64,000 nt of DNA from Gillisia marina (lineage in GTDB: Bacteria; Bacteroidota; Bacteroidia; Flavobacteriales; Flavobacteriaceae), in NCBI RefSeq assembly GCF_000258765.1, contig NZ_AJLT01000002.1, positions 1 through 64,000 on the forward strand, read 5' to 3'. Under the pieces are notes generated by a model, which worked only from the letters and a program-made list of their open reading frames with translations, did no database searches and was not told the origin of the DNA. The translations under genes and the position numbers were made by a program. Below, one piece after another: positions 56,372-64,000 of this stretch (position 1 is its first letter; every line of letters begins with the position of its first letter).

Positions 56372-56455
56372 CGTCACCCTGAATTTATTTCAGGGTCTCA
56401 ATTTATTTTATTGATATATAATATTGTGAGATTCTGAAACAAGTTCAGAATGACG
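56372..56455. repeat. GTCA-family two-armed palindrome, clean copy
   Basis: CGTCACCCTGAATTTATTTC with AGGGTCTCA on the left and TGAGATTCTGAAACAAGTTC with AGAATGACG on the right surround a 26-bp AT-rich spacer. The outer ends CGTCA and TGACG are perfect inverted repeats, and each arm is itself a hairpin. It lies between serS and the TPR gene. Confidence 0.85.
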
Positions 56456-56499
56456 CCTCTTATCAATTTATTACACTCTACGGACAACCAATTCAAAAT

Positions 56500-56556
56500 C
56501 TAGGACCTCGAAGCAAACCTCGGAGAATAAAACCCTCAATGAGGGATTTAATCGAT
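56500..56556. repeat. CCTCGG / GAGGGATTTA repeat, overlapping the serS stop
   Basis: It contains GGACCTCGAAGCAAACCTCG followed by AACCCTCAATGAGGGATTTA; its last bases reach the serS stop codon. The same elements occur near 16.2-16.4 and 27.1 kb. Confidence 0.6.
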
Positions 56557-57818
56557 CATTGTGAATCCGGTGTACTTTACCAACACTTCCGGCACTTTAA
56601 TACCTTCCGGCGTTTGATAATTCTCCAAAATTCCGGCAAGTACTCTTGGCAATGCTAAAGCGCTTCCGTTTAAAGTATGCGCCAATTCCTTTTTACCATC
56701 TTTATCTTTATACCTCAACTTCAATCTATTCGACTGAAAAGTTTCAAAATTGGACACAGAACTTATTTCCAACCAACGATCCTGTGCTGTTGAGAACACT
56801 TCAAAGTCATAAGTTAATGCAGCGGTAAATCCAAGATCTCCCCCACACAACCTTAGAATTCTGTATGGTAATTTAAGATCTTTCAATAAATCTTTAATAT
56901 GCTCTACCATAACATCTAAAGCAGCATAAGAATTTTCCGGTTTTTCAACACGAACAATTTCTACCTTATCAAATTGATGTAGTCTATTTAAACCTCTTAC
57001 ATGCGCTCCGTAAGATCCCGCTTCTCTTCTAAAACAAGGAGTATGACCCGTACATAAAATAGGGAAATCTGCATCGGTAAGCATTCTATCTCTAAAAAGA
57101 TTCGTCATCGGCACCTCTGCAGTAGGAATCAAATAAAGATCATCCTCCGTAACATGATACATCTGCCTTCTTTGTCCGGCAATTGTCCGGTTCCAAATCC
57201 TGAAGCCTCATTAACCATTAATGGTAATTGATATTCAGTATATCCGGCGTCTACTGCCTTATCAAGGAAATAAGTGATCAAGGCTCGTTGTAATCGCGCT
57301 CCTTTACCTTTATAAACAGGAAATCCTGCACCGGTAACTTTATTACCAAGTTCAAAATCTATGATATCGTATTTCTTCGCTAATTCCCAGTGCGGCATAG
57401 AACCTTCTGCCAATACAGGAATATCTCCCTCTTTATAAATCTCTTCATTATCATCTTCTGAAGTTCCTGCAGGAACAAGATCGTTTGGAATATTTGGAAC
57501 AGTATAAAGCAGTTGCTCTAATTTGGCCACTGTTTCATTAAAACTTTCTGAAAGTTCTTTAGATTTATCTTTTAATTGAGAGGTTTTCTCTTTTAAAATA
57601 TTCGCCTTTTGCTGCTCACCAGATTTAAACAGCATCCCAATTTCTTTGGAAAGCTGATTGGATTCGGCCAAAGTTTCATCTAATTGCGTTTGTGTGGAGC
57701 GGCGGGATTCATCTAAAGTTAAGATCTCTTCAAAGACATCATCAGCAGGGAAACTCCTTTTTTTAAGGGCTTTAATATATCCCTCTTTATGCGCTCTAAT
57801 ATTGCTTACTTGTAACAT
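56548..57818 (-). CDS. serS: Serine-tRNA ligase (one frameshift)
   Basis: About 423 residues in two overlapping frames. The N-terminal coiled-coil arm (MLQVSNIRAHKEGYIKALKK, then the long helical hairpin) and motif 1 region are in the first; after GQLPDKEG the frame is lost. One base is missing near 57164-57167 (GGCAG for GGCCAG), and with it the text is KEGQMYHVTEDDLYLIPTAE. The second part has motif 2 (FRREAGSYGAHVRGLNRLHQFDK) and motif 3 (NGSALALPRVLAGILEN). It charges tRNA-Ser and tRNA-Sec and is essential, so the break is most likely a sequence error. Present as one copy in this window. Confidence 0.93.
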
Positions 57819-57871
57819 AAGGCCAACTAATTTTTAGTAAGCAGCAAATGTAGCAAAAGCAAGTAAAAATA

Positions 57872-59192
57872 TCAGTCTAATTTAGAAGGTAAAATCCAGT
57901 CGTGGTGCTTAAAATGTTGCCATTTCTCATTTGCAAGATCTACTTTTGGATCTATAAATTGCTGATATGGCCTACCGTTCACACTGACTTTAGAGTCTAC
58001 AAATACCTGTACATCTTGCCCTTTCTTAGCATATTCCCGTTTGAGACGTTGTGAAAATTGCCAAATCATATCTGGCTTCGAGCTTATGGCGCGTAATTGC
58101 TTTATAGACAAGTATTTCTTTTTATCTATATATTCCACTTTTTTTGGTATCCTTATCTACCACTTTAAAAGCACTTCTTCCGCTTTTGCTGCGTAGCATC
58201 ATTCTCCATGAAAGTCGGTGGCCTTCCTCTGTCCATAAAACATCATCTTCATAAAACCAATGTCTTAATGGTAAGCCAAGCTGAAAAATAAACCAAATTG
58301 AAAGCACTGCTATAAATGCATTTCGGTACTTCGGCACAATAACTTCCTTCTCATCGTAATACTTCTTTTTTCCTCTTAGGAACCATTTATTTATTTTTTC
58401 AGAAGGAAAAAAGAACAACATAAATGCAAGGGAGAGATATGGGAAGATCCCAATATGAAATATGAAACTATTAAAAAGATGAAAAAATATAGCAGCAATA
58501 AATATTGGAACTCTAGTTTTTCTATAAAGTAACAAAGGAATTATTAATAAATCGAATAAAAATCCAAACCAAGAAATACTCATATGTGCCCATCCCTGCT
58601 GAAGCAAATCTCCCACTAACCAATAATCTGCTTTAGATTTCATTAAAATTCTTGGAAACTCCCCGTTAAACCAGTCTGGGTATAATTTTGCTACCGATGC
58701 ATAGGTATAAACGATCCACATTTGAAACACAATAAACAGCCAAACCCAACGAGGCATGGATATTTCTCTTAAGGATTTATTTCTCCAGGCATCTATAGAA
58801 ACATTTTTATGAGCCGGTAAAAAGAACATAATCCCACACAGAAGCATCAATAAATAATAGTGGTTGTTATATGAAGATTTTTGCATCAGGTAGACGGAGG
58901 CCCACATAATACCATAACAAAATATGCTAAATCTGTATTTATAACCTACCATTACAAGTAAACCAAATACACCCATTAATCCATAATAATAAAGCATTCC
59001 GTTCCCTGGCAGCGGTTGTAGAAATTCGAAACCTATAAAATTGAAAGTTTCCTGTGGCTCTATAAGAGTTCGCTTAATCCAACCGGTCGCGATACTTCCA
59101 AAAGCCTCTAAAGCTATTAGCAACCCAAAAAATACGCGGAAAACCACCAGTGCAGAATTATCTATACGGGTGAAAAGGAATTTATTCAACAT
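57872..59192 (-). CDS. HTTM-domain membrane protein (vitamin K-dependent carboxylase-like, one frameshift)
   Basis: About 439 residues in two frames: a membrane part with about six to eight segments (VFFGLLIALEAFGSI; WVWLFIVFQMWIVYTYASVA; LLIIPLLLYRKT), matching the horizontally transferred transmembrane (HTTM) domain of gamma-carboxylase-like proteins, then a soluble C-terminal part. The first frame ends KKSGIYR-stop; removing one base from the T7 run (58139-58145) gives TKKVEYIDKKKYLSIKQLRA and continues to 57872. Its reaction in bacteria is unknown. It overlaps ribF by 11 bp, so the two are co-transcribed. Confidence 0.82.
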
Positions 59193-60121
59193 AGTTATCT
59201 TTGATAAACTGCGAACTAAATGCTTCGTCTTGCTTCATTGCTCTTTTTAAAGAATCTATAGACTCGAAATTCTTTTCATCTCGAATTCTGGCAAGTAATT
59301 GAATCTCAAGTTTTTGATCGTAAAGATCTTGATCTAATAGAAAAAAATAAGTTTCAATAGTTTGCTCTGTTCCACCTACAGTAGGATTGGTGCCAATATT
59401 CATCATTCCAAAATATGGGATTTCATCTATAATTGCACGCGCCACATACACCCCGTTTTTCGGTATTAATTTATATTTTTCTTCAATTTTTAAATTCGCT
59501 GTTGGATATCCAAAATCTTTCCCTAAACCTTTTCCTCTTACCACAGTTCCCGTAAGCATAAAAGGTTGTTGAAGGTATCGATTCGCTTTTTCGACCTTTC
59601 CTTCCATCAGCGCTTTTCTGATTTTAGTAGAACTTACCGCAACATCTTCTATCTCTTGTTTCCCAATTTCCTCTACTTCGAAATCGTATTCCTTCCCGAA
59701 TTCTTTTAAGGTATTGATATCTGCTGTTCTATTTCTCCCAAATCTATGATCGTATCCAATAATAATCTTTTTCGCATTAAGTTTATTCACCAAAATATCC
59801 CGAACAAATTCTTGGGCAGTAAGTCTGGAAAACTGATGTGTAAAAGGGTGAATAATTAAATGATCTATCCCGGAATTGGAAAGTATTTTTTTTGCGTTCA
59901 TCTATCGTGTTAATAAGCTTTATATCGCTTTCCTTCTGCAAAATCATTCTAGGATGCGGAAAAAAAGTAAGTATTGCCGACTCCATATTGCTGAGTTTGG
60001 CAGTGTTTACTAATTTTTCTATAATTTTTTGATGTCCGGCATGTACTCCATCGAAAGTACCGATGGTGATTACCGTTGGATATTCACTTTTAAAAGTATA
60101 TGCTCCTAAATGTTCTTTCAA
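59182..60121 (-). CDS. ribF: Bifunctional riboflavin kinase/FAD synthetase (one frameshift)
   Basis: About 312 residues. The FAD-synthetase part starts with VITIGTFDGVHAGHQKIIEK (nucleotidyltransferase GxFDGVHxGH) and is in the first frame to about INTIDERKK; an extra A in an A8 run (T8 at 59886-59893 on the plus strand) breaks it. With A7 it continues KKILSNSGIDHLIIHPFTHQ and the riboflavin kinase domain GKDFGYPTANL, and IGTNPTVGG, ending NYVE. It makes FMN and FAD. It is essential, so the break is likely an error. It is 7 bp behind pth, forming an operon. Confidence 0.92.
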
Positions 60122-60128
60122 GTGACTC

Positions 60129-60755
60129 TTATTTACCGTTAAAAGTATTCATTGTAATGCTTATTCCCGCTGTACCAAAAGATTTTATGAGTTCGGCTGC
60201 CTTTTCCAAGCGCTCTGGAAGATCTTTTTCTTCTTCTGAAGACCACTCTCCTAATACATAATCTACTTGACGACCTTTAGAGAATTCGTCACTTATTCCA
60301 AACCTAAATCTATTATATGCTGTTGTATTTAACTGAAGCTGAATGTCTTTTAATCCATTATGTCCGCCATCACTACCTTTGGTTTTAAGCCTCATGGCTC
60401 CAAAATTTAGATTTAAATCATCTGTAACTACCAGTAGGTTCTCCAAAGGAATTTTCTCTTTTGTTAGCCAATAATTTACCGCTTTCCCACTAAGATTCAT
60501 ATACGTGCTTGGCTTCAGCAATATAAAAGTTCTTCCTTTAAACCGGAAGCTTGCAATATCTCCAAGTTTTTCTGTTGTAAAGGAAACACCTTCTTTTTCA
60601 GCTAAATAATCTACTACTTTAAAACCAATATTATGTCTGGTATTATGGTATTTAGGACCAATATTTCCTAGTCCAACAATCAAGAATTTCTTCATAGGGT
60701 CTACTTCTTCCTCTTTTGGTTTTTTACTAAAAATTCTTCCGAAGAATGCCAACAT
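60129..60755 (-). CDS. pth: Peptidyl-tRNA hydrolase
   Basis: A 208-residue Pth: [22 protein letters not shown] (catalytic His in TRHNIGF and Asn before it), then YMNLSGKAV and [19 protein letters not shown]. It has an N-terminal extension of about 20 residues ([20 protein letters not shown]) before [11 protein letters not shown] at 60695; either start is possible. It cleaves peptidyl-tRNAs released from ribosomes. It lies 7 bp from ribF. Confidence 0.94.
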   Translation of the reverse strand: MLAFFGRIFSKKPKEEEVDPMKKFLIVGLGNIGPKYHNTRHNIGFKVVDYLAEKEGVSFTTEKLGDIASFRFKGRTFILLKPSTYMNLSGKAVNYWLTKEKIPLENLLVVTDDLNLNFGAMRLKTKGSDGGHNGLKDIQLQLNTTAYNRFRFGISDEFSKGRQVDYVLGEWSSEEEKDLPERLEKAAELIKSFGTAGISITMNTFNGK

Positions 60756-60886
60756 GGAATTTGTTTTGGTAAAGATAAAATTAATAATATTCTTCGCCTC
60801 ACCAATTTTGGATGAAACATTTAATAAAGTCTTTCGAAAGCTTCAGAAAAAACATGAAACTTAGGCATGAATTATTTATAAATGAA

Positions 60887-60928
60887 AAAGCATTCCGAGT
60901 CCCGAACGAATCGGAATAGGAATGCTTT
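60887..60928. terminator. Terminator downstream of rplY
   Basis: The stem AAAGCATTCC (60887-60896) pairs with GGAATGCTTT (60919-60928), with an inner ATTCCGA/TCGGAAT hairpin. It lies 24 bp past the minus-strand rplY stop and is followed, on that strand, by a T-rich tail, so ribosomal-protein and pth transcripts may be separated here or partially attenuated. Confidence 0.75.
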
Positions 60929-60951
60929 AAAATTTTATGCTAAATGAAAGA

Positions 60952-61590
60952 TTACTCTTTTACAGCAGCAGAATCATCTACCTCAGTAGCTGGAACTTCG
61001 TCTGCAGCAACTGCATCTTCATCTTCTTCATCCTCAGCAACAATGTTACGAGATGTCTTAACTTGACAAATCACAGTGTTATCTGGGTGATTGATTGTAT
61101 AATCGTCACTAGCTACCGCTGTAACATACAATTTGTTTCCAATTTTAAGTGGAGTAACATCTGCCTCGATAAAATCTGGAAGATTTCCAGGAAGACCTCT
61201 CACTTTTAAACGACGTAAGTTGTAACGTAAAACTCCACCATTTTTAACTCCACGCGCAGTACCTTTAGTATGCACAGGAATTTCCATAGTGATTTCCTTG
61301 TCGTCATATATTTGATAGAAATCCATGTGTAGGATAGCATCGGTTACCGGGTGAAATTGGATGTCTTGAAGAACAGCGTCAATTTTATCCCCACCTTCCA
61401 AAGCAATTACCACTGTATGCACATCGGCTGTGTATACAAGGTCTTTGAAGGCAATTTCATCTGCTGAAAAATGTAATGGTTCGCCTCCTCCGTATACTAC
61501 GCAAGGAACCTTTCCAGCATTACGTAAGGCTTTAGTTTCCTTTTTACCTACGCTTTCTCTTTTAGATCCGTTGATCGTGATTGATTTCAT
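60952..61590 (-). CDS. rplY: 50S ribosomal protein L25 (general stress protein Ctc type)
   Basis: A 212-residue L25/Ctc: [79 protein letters not shown]5/Ctc C-terminal domain follows, and an acidic tail ([15 protein letters not shown]) closes it. It binds 5S rRNA. It is between prs and pth, a common order in Bacteroidetes. A box similar to TAnnTTTG (CACCTTTG) sits upstream of the ATG. Confidence 0.95.
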   Translation of the reverse strand: MKSITINGSKRESVGKKETKALRNAGKVPCVVYGGGEPLHFSADEIAFKDLVYTADVHTVVIALEGGDKIDAVLQDIQFHPVTDAILHMDFYQIYDDKEITMEIPVHTKGTARGVKNGGVLRYNLRRLKVRGLPGNLPDFIEADVTPLKIGNKLYVTAVASDDYTINHPDNTVICQVKTSRNIVAEDEEDEDAVAADEVPATEVDDSAAVKE

Positions 61591-61711
61591 TATAAAAAAT
61601 TTTAGTGTGCAAAGGTGCGACTTTTTTTCGCTAGTATAAAATACTGAAATGGAATTATTTAAATGCCTTGCAAATTTCGCAAAAAGCAGGACTTAGTTTC
61701 AATTCCTATGT

Positions 61712-62653
61712 TTACATTATAAATTTAGAACTGATGGATTTATTGTGATGTACCCGAGACATAACATCTGCAAAAAGATCGGCACAACTAACAACTCTAA
61801 TTTTATCACATTTTTGCTTTAATGGGATAGAATCGGTTACAATTAGCTCCAGTAATTGTGAGTTCTCAATTCTATTATAGGCCTGTCCCGAAAGTATTGG
61901 ATGGGTACAAATAGCACGTACACTCAAAGCTCCTTTTTCCATCATTACATCTGCAGCCTTTGTAAGCGTACCGGCAGTATCTACCATATCGTCTACTAAA
62001 ACCACATTTTTCCCCGATACATCTCCAATGAGTTCCATATGAGAAATCACATTAGCCTTAGCGCGCTGCTTATAACAAATTACCACATCGCTTTCCATAG
62101 CTTTAGAATACGCGTAAGCTCTCTTAGAACCTCCCATATCTGGAGAAGCGATTGTAAGATTCTCGAGATTTAAACTTCTTAAATATGGTAAGAACACGGT
62201 AGATGCAAATAAATGATCTACTGGTTTCTCAAAAAATCCTTGAATTTGATCTGCATGCAGATCCATAGTAATAATCCTCGTGGCACCGGCAGTTTCCAAA
62301 ATACTAGCCACCATTTTTGCAGCTATAGGAACTCGAGGTTTGTCCTTTCTATCCTGTCTAGCCCATCCAAAATAAGGAAGCACCGCAGTAATATGTCTTG
62401 CTGAAGCTCTTTTAGCTGCATCCAACATCAATAACATTTCCATAAGGTGATCTGCTCCGGGATGCGTAGATCCAATGATAAAGACGCGAGAACCTCGAAC
62501 TGACTCTTCGAAAGAAGGCTGGAATTCACCATCGCTATAAGTACTCGTTATAACATTTCCCAGTGGTGCTCCGTAGGCTGCAGCAATTTTTTCAGCTAGT
62601 GCTCTACTTTGGGTGCAATTAAAAATTTTGGCATCGGGAATTACATTTGGCAT
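61712..62653 (-). CDS. prs: Ribose-phosphate pyrophosphokinase
   Basis: A 313-residue PRPP synthetase: NCTQSRALAEKIAAAYG, YSDGEFQPSFEESVRG, PYFGWARQDRKDKPR (ATP site), MDLHADQIQGFF and the PRPP-binding loop VVLVDDMVDTAGTL. It makes PRPP for nucleotides, histidine and tryptophan. It is intact and of normal length, and is the first gene of the minus-strand block. Confidence 0.97.
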   Translation of the reverse strand: MPNVIPDAKIFNCTQSRALAEKIAAAYGAPLGNVITSTYSDGEFQPSFEESVRGSRVFIIGSTHPGADHLMEMLLMLDAAKRASARHITAVLPYFGWARQDRKDKPRVPIAAKMVASILETAGATRIITMDLHADQIQGFFEKPVDHLFASTVFLPYLRSLNLENLTIASPDMGGSKRAYAYSKAMESDVVICYKQRAKANVISHMELIGDVSGKNVVLVDDMVDTAGTLTKAADVMMEKGALSVRAICTHPILSGQAYNRIENSQLLELIVTDSIPLKQKCDKIRVVSCADLFADVMSRVHHNKSISSKFIM

Positions 62654-62700
62654 GTGGTGTTGTGTTTTATAGGGTTAAACTATGGTTTTGTTGCGTGCCC

Positions 62701-62708
62701 CAAATTTA
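62701..62708 (-). promoter_or_regulatory. -7 box for prs
   Basis: On the minus strand this reads TAAATTTG (TAnnTTTG), about 48 bp before the prs start codon. Confidence 0.45.
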
Positions 62709-62850
62709 TAAATTTATTCCCTGCCATTACTAAAGGAACCCTTAGAATGTTTTTAATTTTTTTAGCTGTTAAAACACTAGCCCTAAACCCACTAATACAT
62801 CTAGATTTAAGGTGATTATGGACTAGTATTGAGAAAAAAAATAGGAAACA

Positions 62851-62884
62851 AAAAACCCCTTCAAAGGATGAAGGGGTTTTGAGG
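62851..62884. terminator. Terminator-like hairpin in the prs/VWA intergenic region
   Basis: AACCCCTTCA pairs with TGAAGGGGTT around a 5-nt loop, with A-run before and T-run after. Since both flanking genes start away from it, it may mark the end of a short unannotated transcript or act as an attenuator. Confidence 0.65.
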
Positions 62885-62995
62885 TTTAAGAATAATTAAA
62901 GTAAAGTGTGAAGGTTAGGATAAGTTATTCTGCATCTACCAATCGTGAAGTAATATAATAATTATTTATCTCAATTCTGTCTAAATTAAAATGAC

Positions 62996-63061
62996 TTAAT
63001 ATTGAATATTTTAATTATTTTACATCTAATAATAGTTTTATTAAATAATATTCAATATTAA
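62996..63061. repeat. 15-bp perfect inverted repeat upstream of the VWA gene
   Basis: TTAATATTGAATATT (62996-63010) is the exact reverse complement of AATATTCAATATTAA (63047-63061), separated by 36 bp of AT-rich sequence. The right arm ends about 100 bp before the ATG at 63163. Confidence 0.75.
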
Positions 63062-63162
63062 ATAACAATTAAGTGGTTTCGGCTTAAAAATTGTAAGAAT
63101 ATGTAAATAATTCTAATCCTCAGTCTCCCTTACAGCTGAAAATATTAATTAAACTTTCTACT

Positions 63163-64000
63163 ATGAAATTAATTTACTTTTTAGTTTTCTTCATCAGTCT
63201 TAATTTTCAGGCAAAAACAATTACAGGAAAAGTCACTGATAGCCAAGGTTTACCATTACCGGGCGTAAATATTATAATTAAGGGGTCCTCCAACGGGGTT
63301 CAAACTGATTTTGATGGAAACTACTCTATAGACGCCGAAAAAGGTGATGTTCTGGTCTTTAGCTATATAGGCTTTAAAGCGAAACTAGTTACTATAAAAA
63401 CTAAAGATGTGATCAATTTGCAACTAGAAAGCGACAATTCTAGTTTGGAAGAAGTAATAGTCACCGGTTACGGGAAAAGTATAAGAATCCGAGGTCAATC
63501 CAATACTAATCGCCCAATCACAGCAAATGAATCCTATAAAGAAATTGAGGAAAACAAATTCAAACTAGTAAAGGCATCACCGCTTTCCACCTTTTCGATA
63601 GATGTAGATAAAGCAGGTTATAGCAACATTCGAAGAATGATCAATAACGGTATTAAGATTCCAAAAGATGCTGTGAAAATTGAAGAAATGGTGAATTATT
63701 TCAATTATGATTATAAGCAGCCAACGGGCCATGTTCCGTTTTCAATTCAGACCGAGCTTATACAGACTCCATGGAACAGTGTTACCAAGCTTGTAAAAAT
63801 TGGAATACAAGGTAAAAGGATTCCATTAGATAATGTTCCTCCATCTAATCTTGTTTTTCTTCTAGATGTATCAGGATCTATGGGTCAACCAAATAAGCTT
63901 CCATTGTTACAGTCTGCATTTAGCCTATTAACTAACCAGTTAAGAGAGCAAGATAAAATTTCCATTGTGGTTTACGCCGGTGCCGCTGGGGTTGTATTGG
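63163..64000 (+). CDS. VWA-domain protein with N-terminal carboxypeptidase-regulatory-like domain (partial, runs off the window)
   Basis: Translated directly: 279 codons without a stop, cut by the window end. It opens with a signal peptide, then a CarboxypepD_reg-like beta-sandwich (about 20-95; ITGKVTDSQGLPLPGVNIII, GVQTDFDGNYSI, VLVFSYIGF) and a short plug-like EEVIVTGYGK. Next comes LSTFSIDVDKAGYSNIRRMI, found N-terminal to VWA in YfbK-type proteins, and the VWA MIDAS text FLLDVSGSMG. The first part is what SusC-type TonB receptors begin with, but a receptor barrel is replaced by VWA. It is likely an envelope protein. Confidence 0.85.
   Translation, partial: MKLIYFLVFFISLNFQAKTITGKVTDSQGLPLPGVNIIIKGSSNGVQTDFDGNYSIDAEKGDVLVFSYIGFKAKLVTIKTKDVINLQLESDNSSLEEVIVTGYGKSIRIRGQSNTNRPITANESYKEIEENKFKLVKASPLSTFSIDVDKAGYSNIRRMINNGIKIPKDAVKIEEMVNYFNYDYKQPTGHVPFSIQTELIQTPWNSVTKLVKIGIQGKRIPLDNVPPSNLVFLLDVSGSMGQPNKLPLLQSAFSLLTNQLREQDKISIVVYAGAAGVVL

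Larger units (their letters stand above)
62654..63162. other. 509-bp intergenic region between prs and the VWA gene
   Basis: No gene is supported here. It holds the prs promoter, a terminator-like hairpin (62851-62880), and a very AT-rich stretch containing a 15-bp perfect inverted repeat (62996-63010 with 63047-63061). Confidence 0.6.

Noticed and set aside
1-64000. tRNA or rRNA genes
   Set aside because: I looked for T-arm text (GGTTCGAATCC) and cloverleaf-like gaps and saw none; a covariance search would be needed to exclude an unusual one.

Overview
This 64 kb window is chromosomal DNA of an AT-rich member of the Bacteroidetes, family Flavobacteriaceae; the gene content and order resemble the Gramella/Christiangramia, Zunongwangia and Salegentibacter group. 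Evidence for this is the Bacteroidetes-type -7 boxes (TAnnTTTG), the near absence of Shine-Dalgarno sequences, family-restricted genes (DUF4286, DUF6428, an OlsF-like fused acyltransferase, a carboxypeptidase-regulatory/VWA protein) and the ligase-associated DNA repair cluster. I saw no rRNA, tRNA, CRISPR array, prophage or intact insertion sequence.

Layout. 0-6.7 kb: a broken flavodoxin-like reductase, a cysteine hydrolase, a Crp/Fnr regulator, a YeeZ-like NAD(P) protein and a large membrane M28 peptidase. 6.7-21.3 kb: accessory and stress genes (CBS protein, GNATs, VOC proteins, a secreted metallo-beta-lactamase-fold enzyme, a hydrolase, a DPP-IV-like peptidase, PhzF, a pentapeptide protein, a PLP decarboxylase, a CPBP protease) ending in a short SSB with a phased-repeat promoter. 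21.4-27.1 kb: acs with an HDAC-like deacetylase, a GIY-YIG nuclease packed among palindromic repeats, and metG. 27.3-33.7 kb: lipoprotein, YraN, a DUF559 endonuclease inside a palindromic element, mfd and an FAD oxidoreductase. 33.7-42.3 kb: a TspO-like protein and the ligase-associated repair set (PdeM phosphoesterase, Lhr-like helicase, ATP-dependent ligase, SNM1-like exonuclease), split by a membrane-protein gene and an oppositely oriented secreted-protein gene. 42.5-49.3 kb: TerB-like protein, fbp, two tandem GNATs, aspartate kinase, OlsF-like lipid synthase, SDR protein, then a dense repeat cluster. 49.3-62.7 kb, all on the minus strand: DUF6428, VOC, hydroxyacid dehydrogenase, cupin, mgtE, rsmA, DUF4286, TPR protein, serS, HTTM protein, ribF, pth, rplY and prs. 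The window ends inside a VWA-domain outer-envelope gene.

Two themes stand out. First, fourteen genes carry a single-base frameshift, mostly an extra base in a homopolymer run, and two carry one in-frame stop. Because essential genes (serS, ribF) are hit, I read most of these as sequence errors, with transcriptional slippage as a testable alternative; those genes are reported at full span. Second, the intergenic DNA is rich in short two-armed palindromes. One small nuclease gene (GIY-YIG) sits between dense clusters of one repeat family, and another (DUF559) lies inside a roughly 0.5 kb unit with matching inverted ends. Together these suggest REP/RAYT-like nuclease-repeat systems, and they are the best candidates here for something undescribed.
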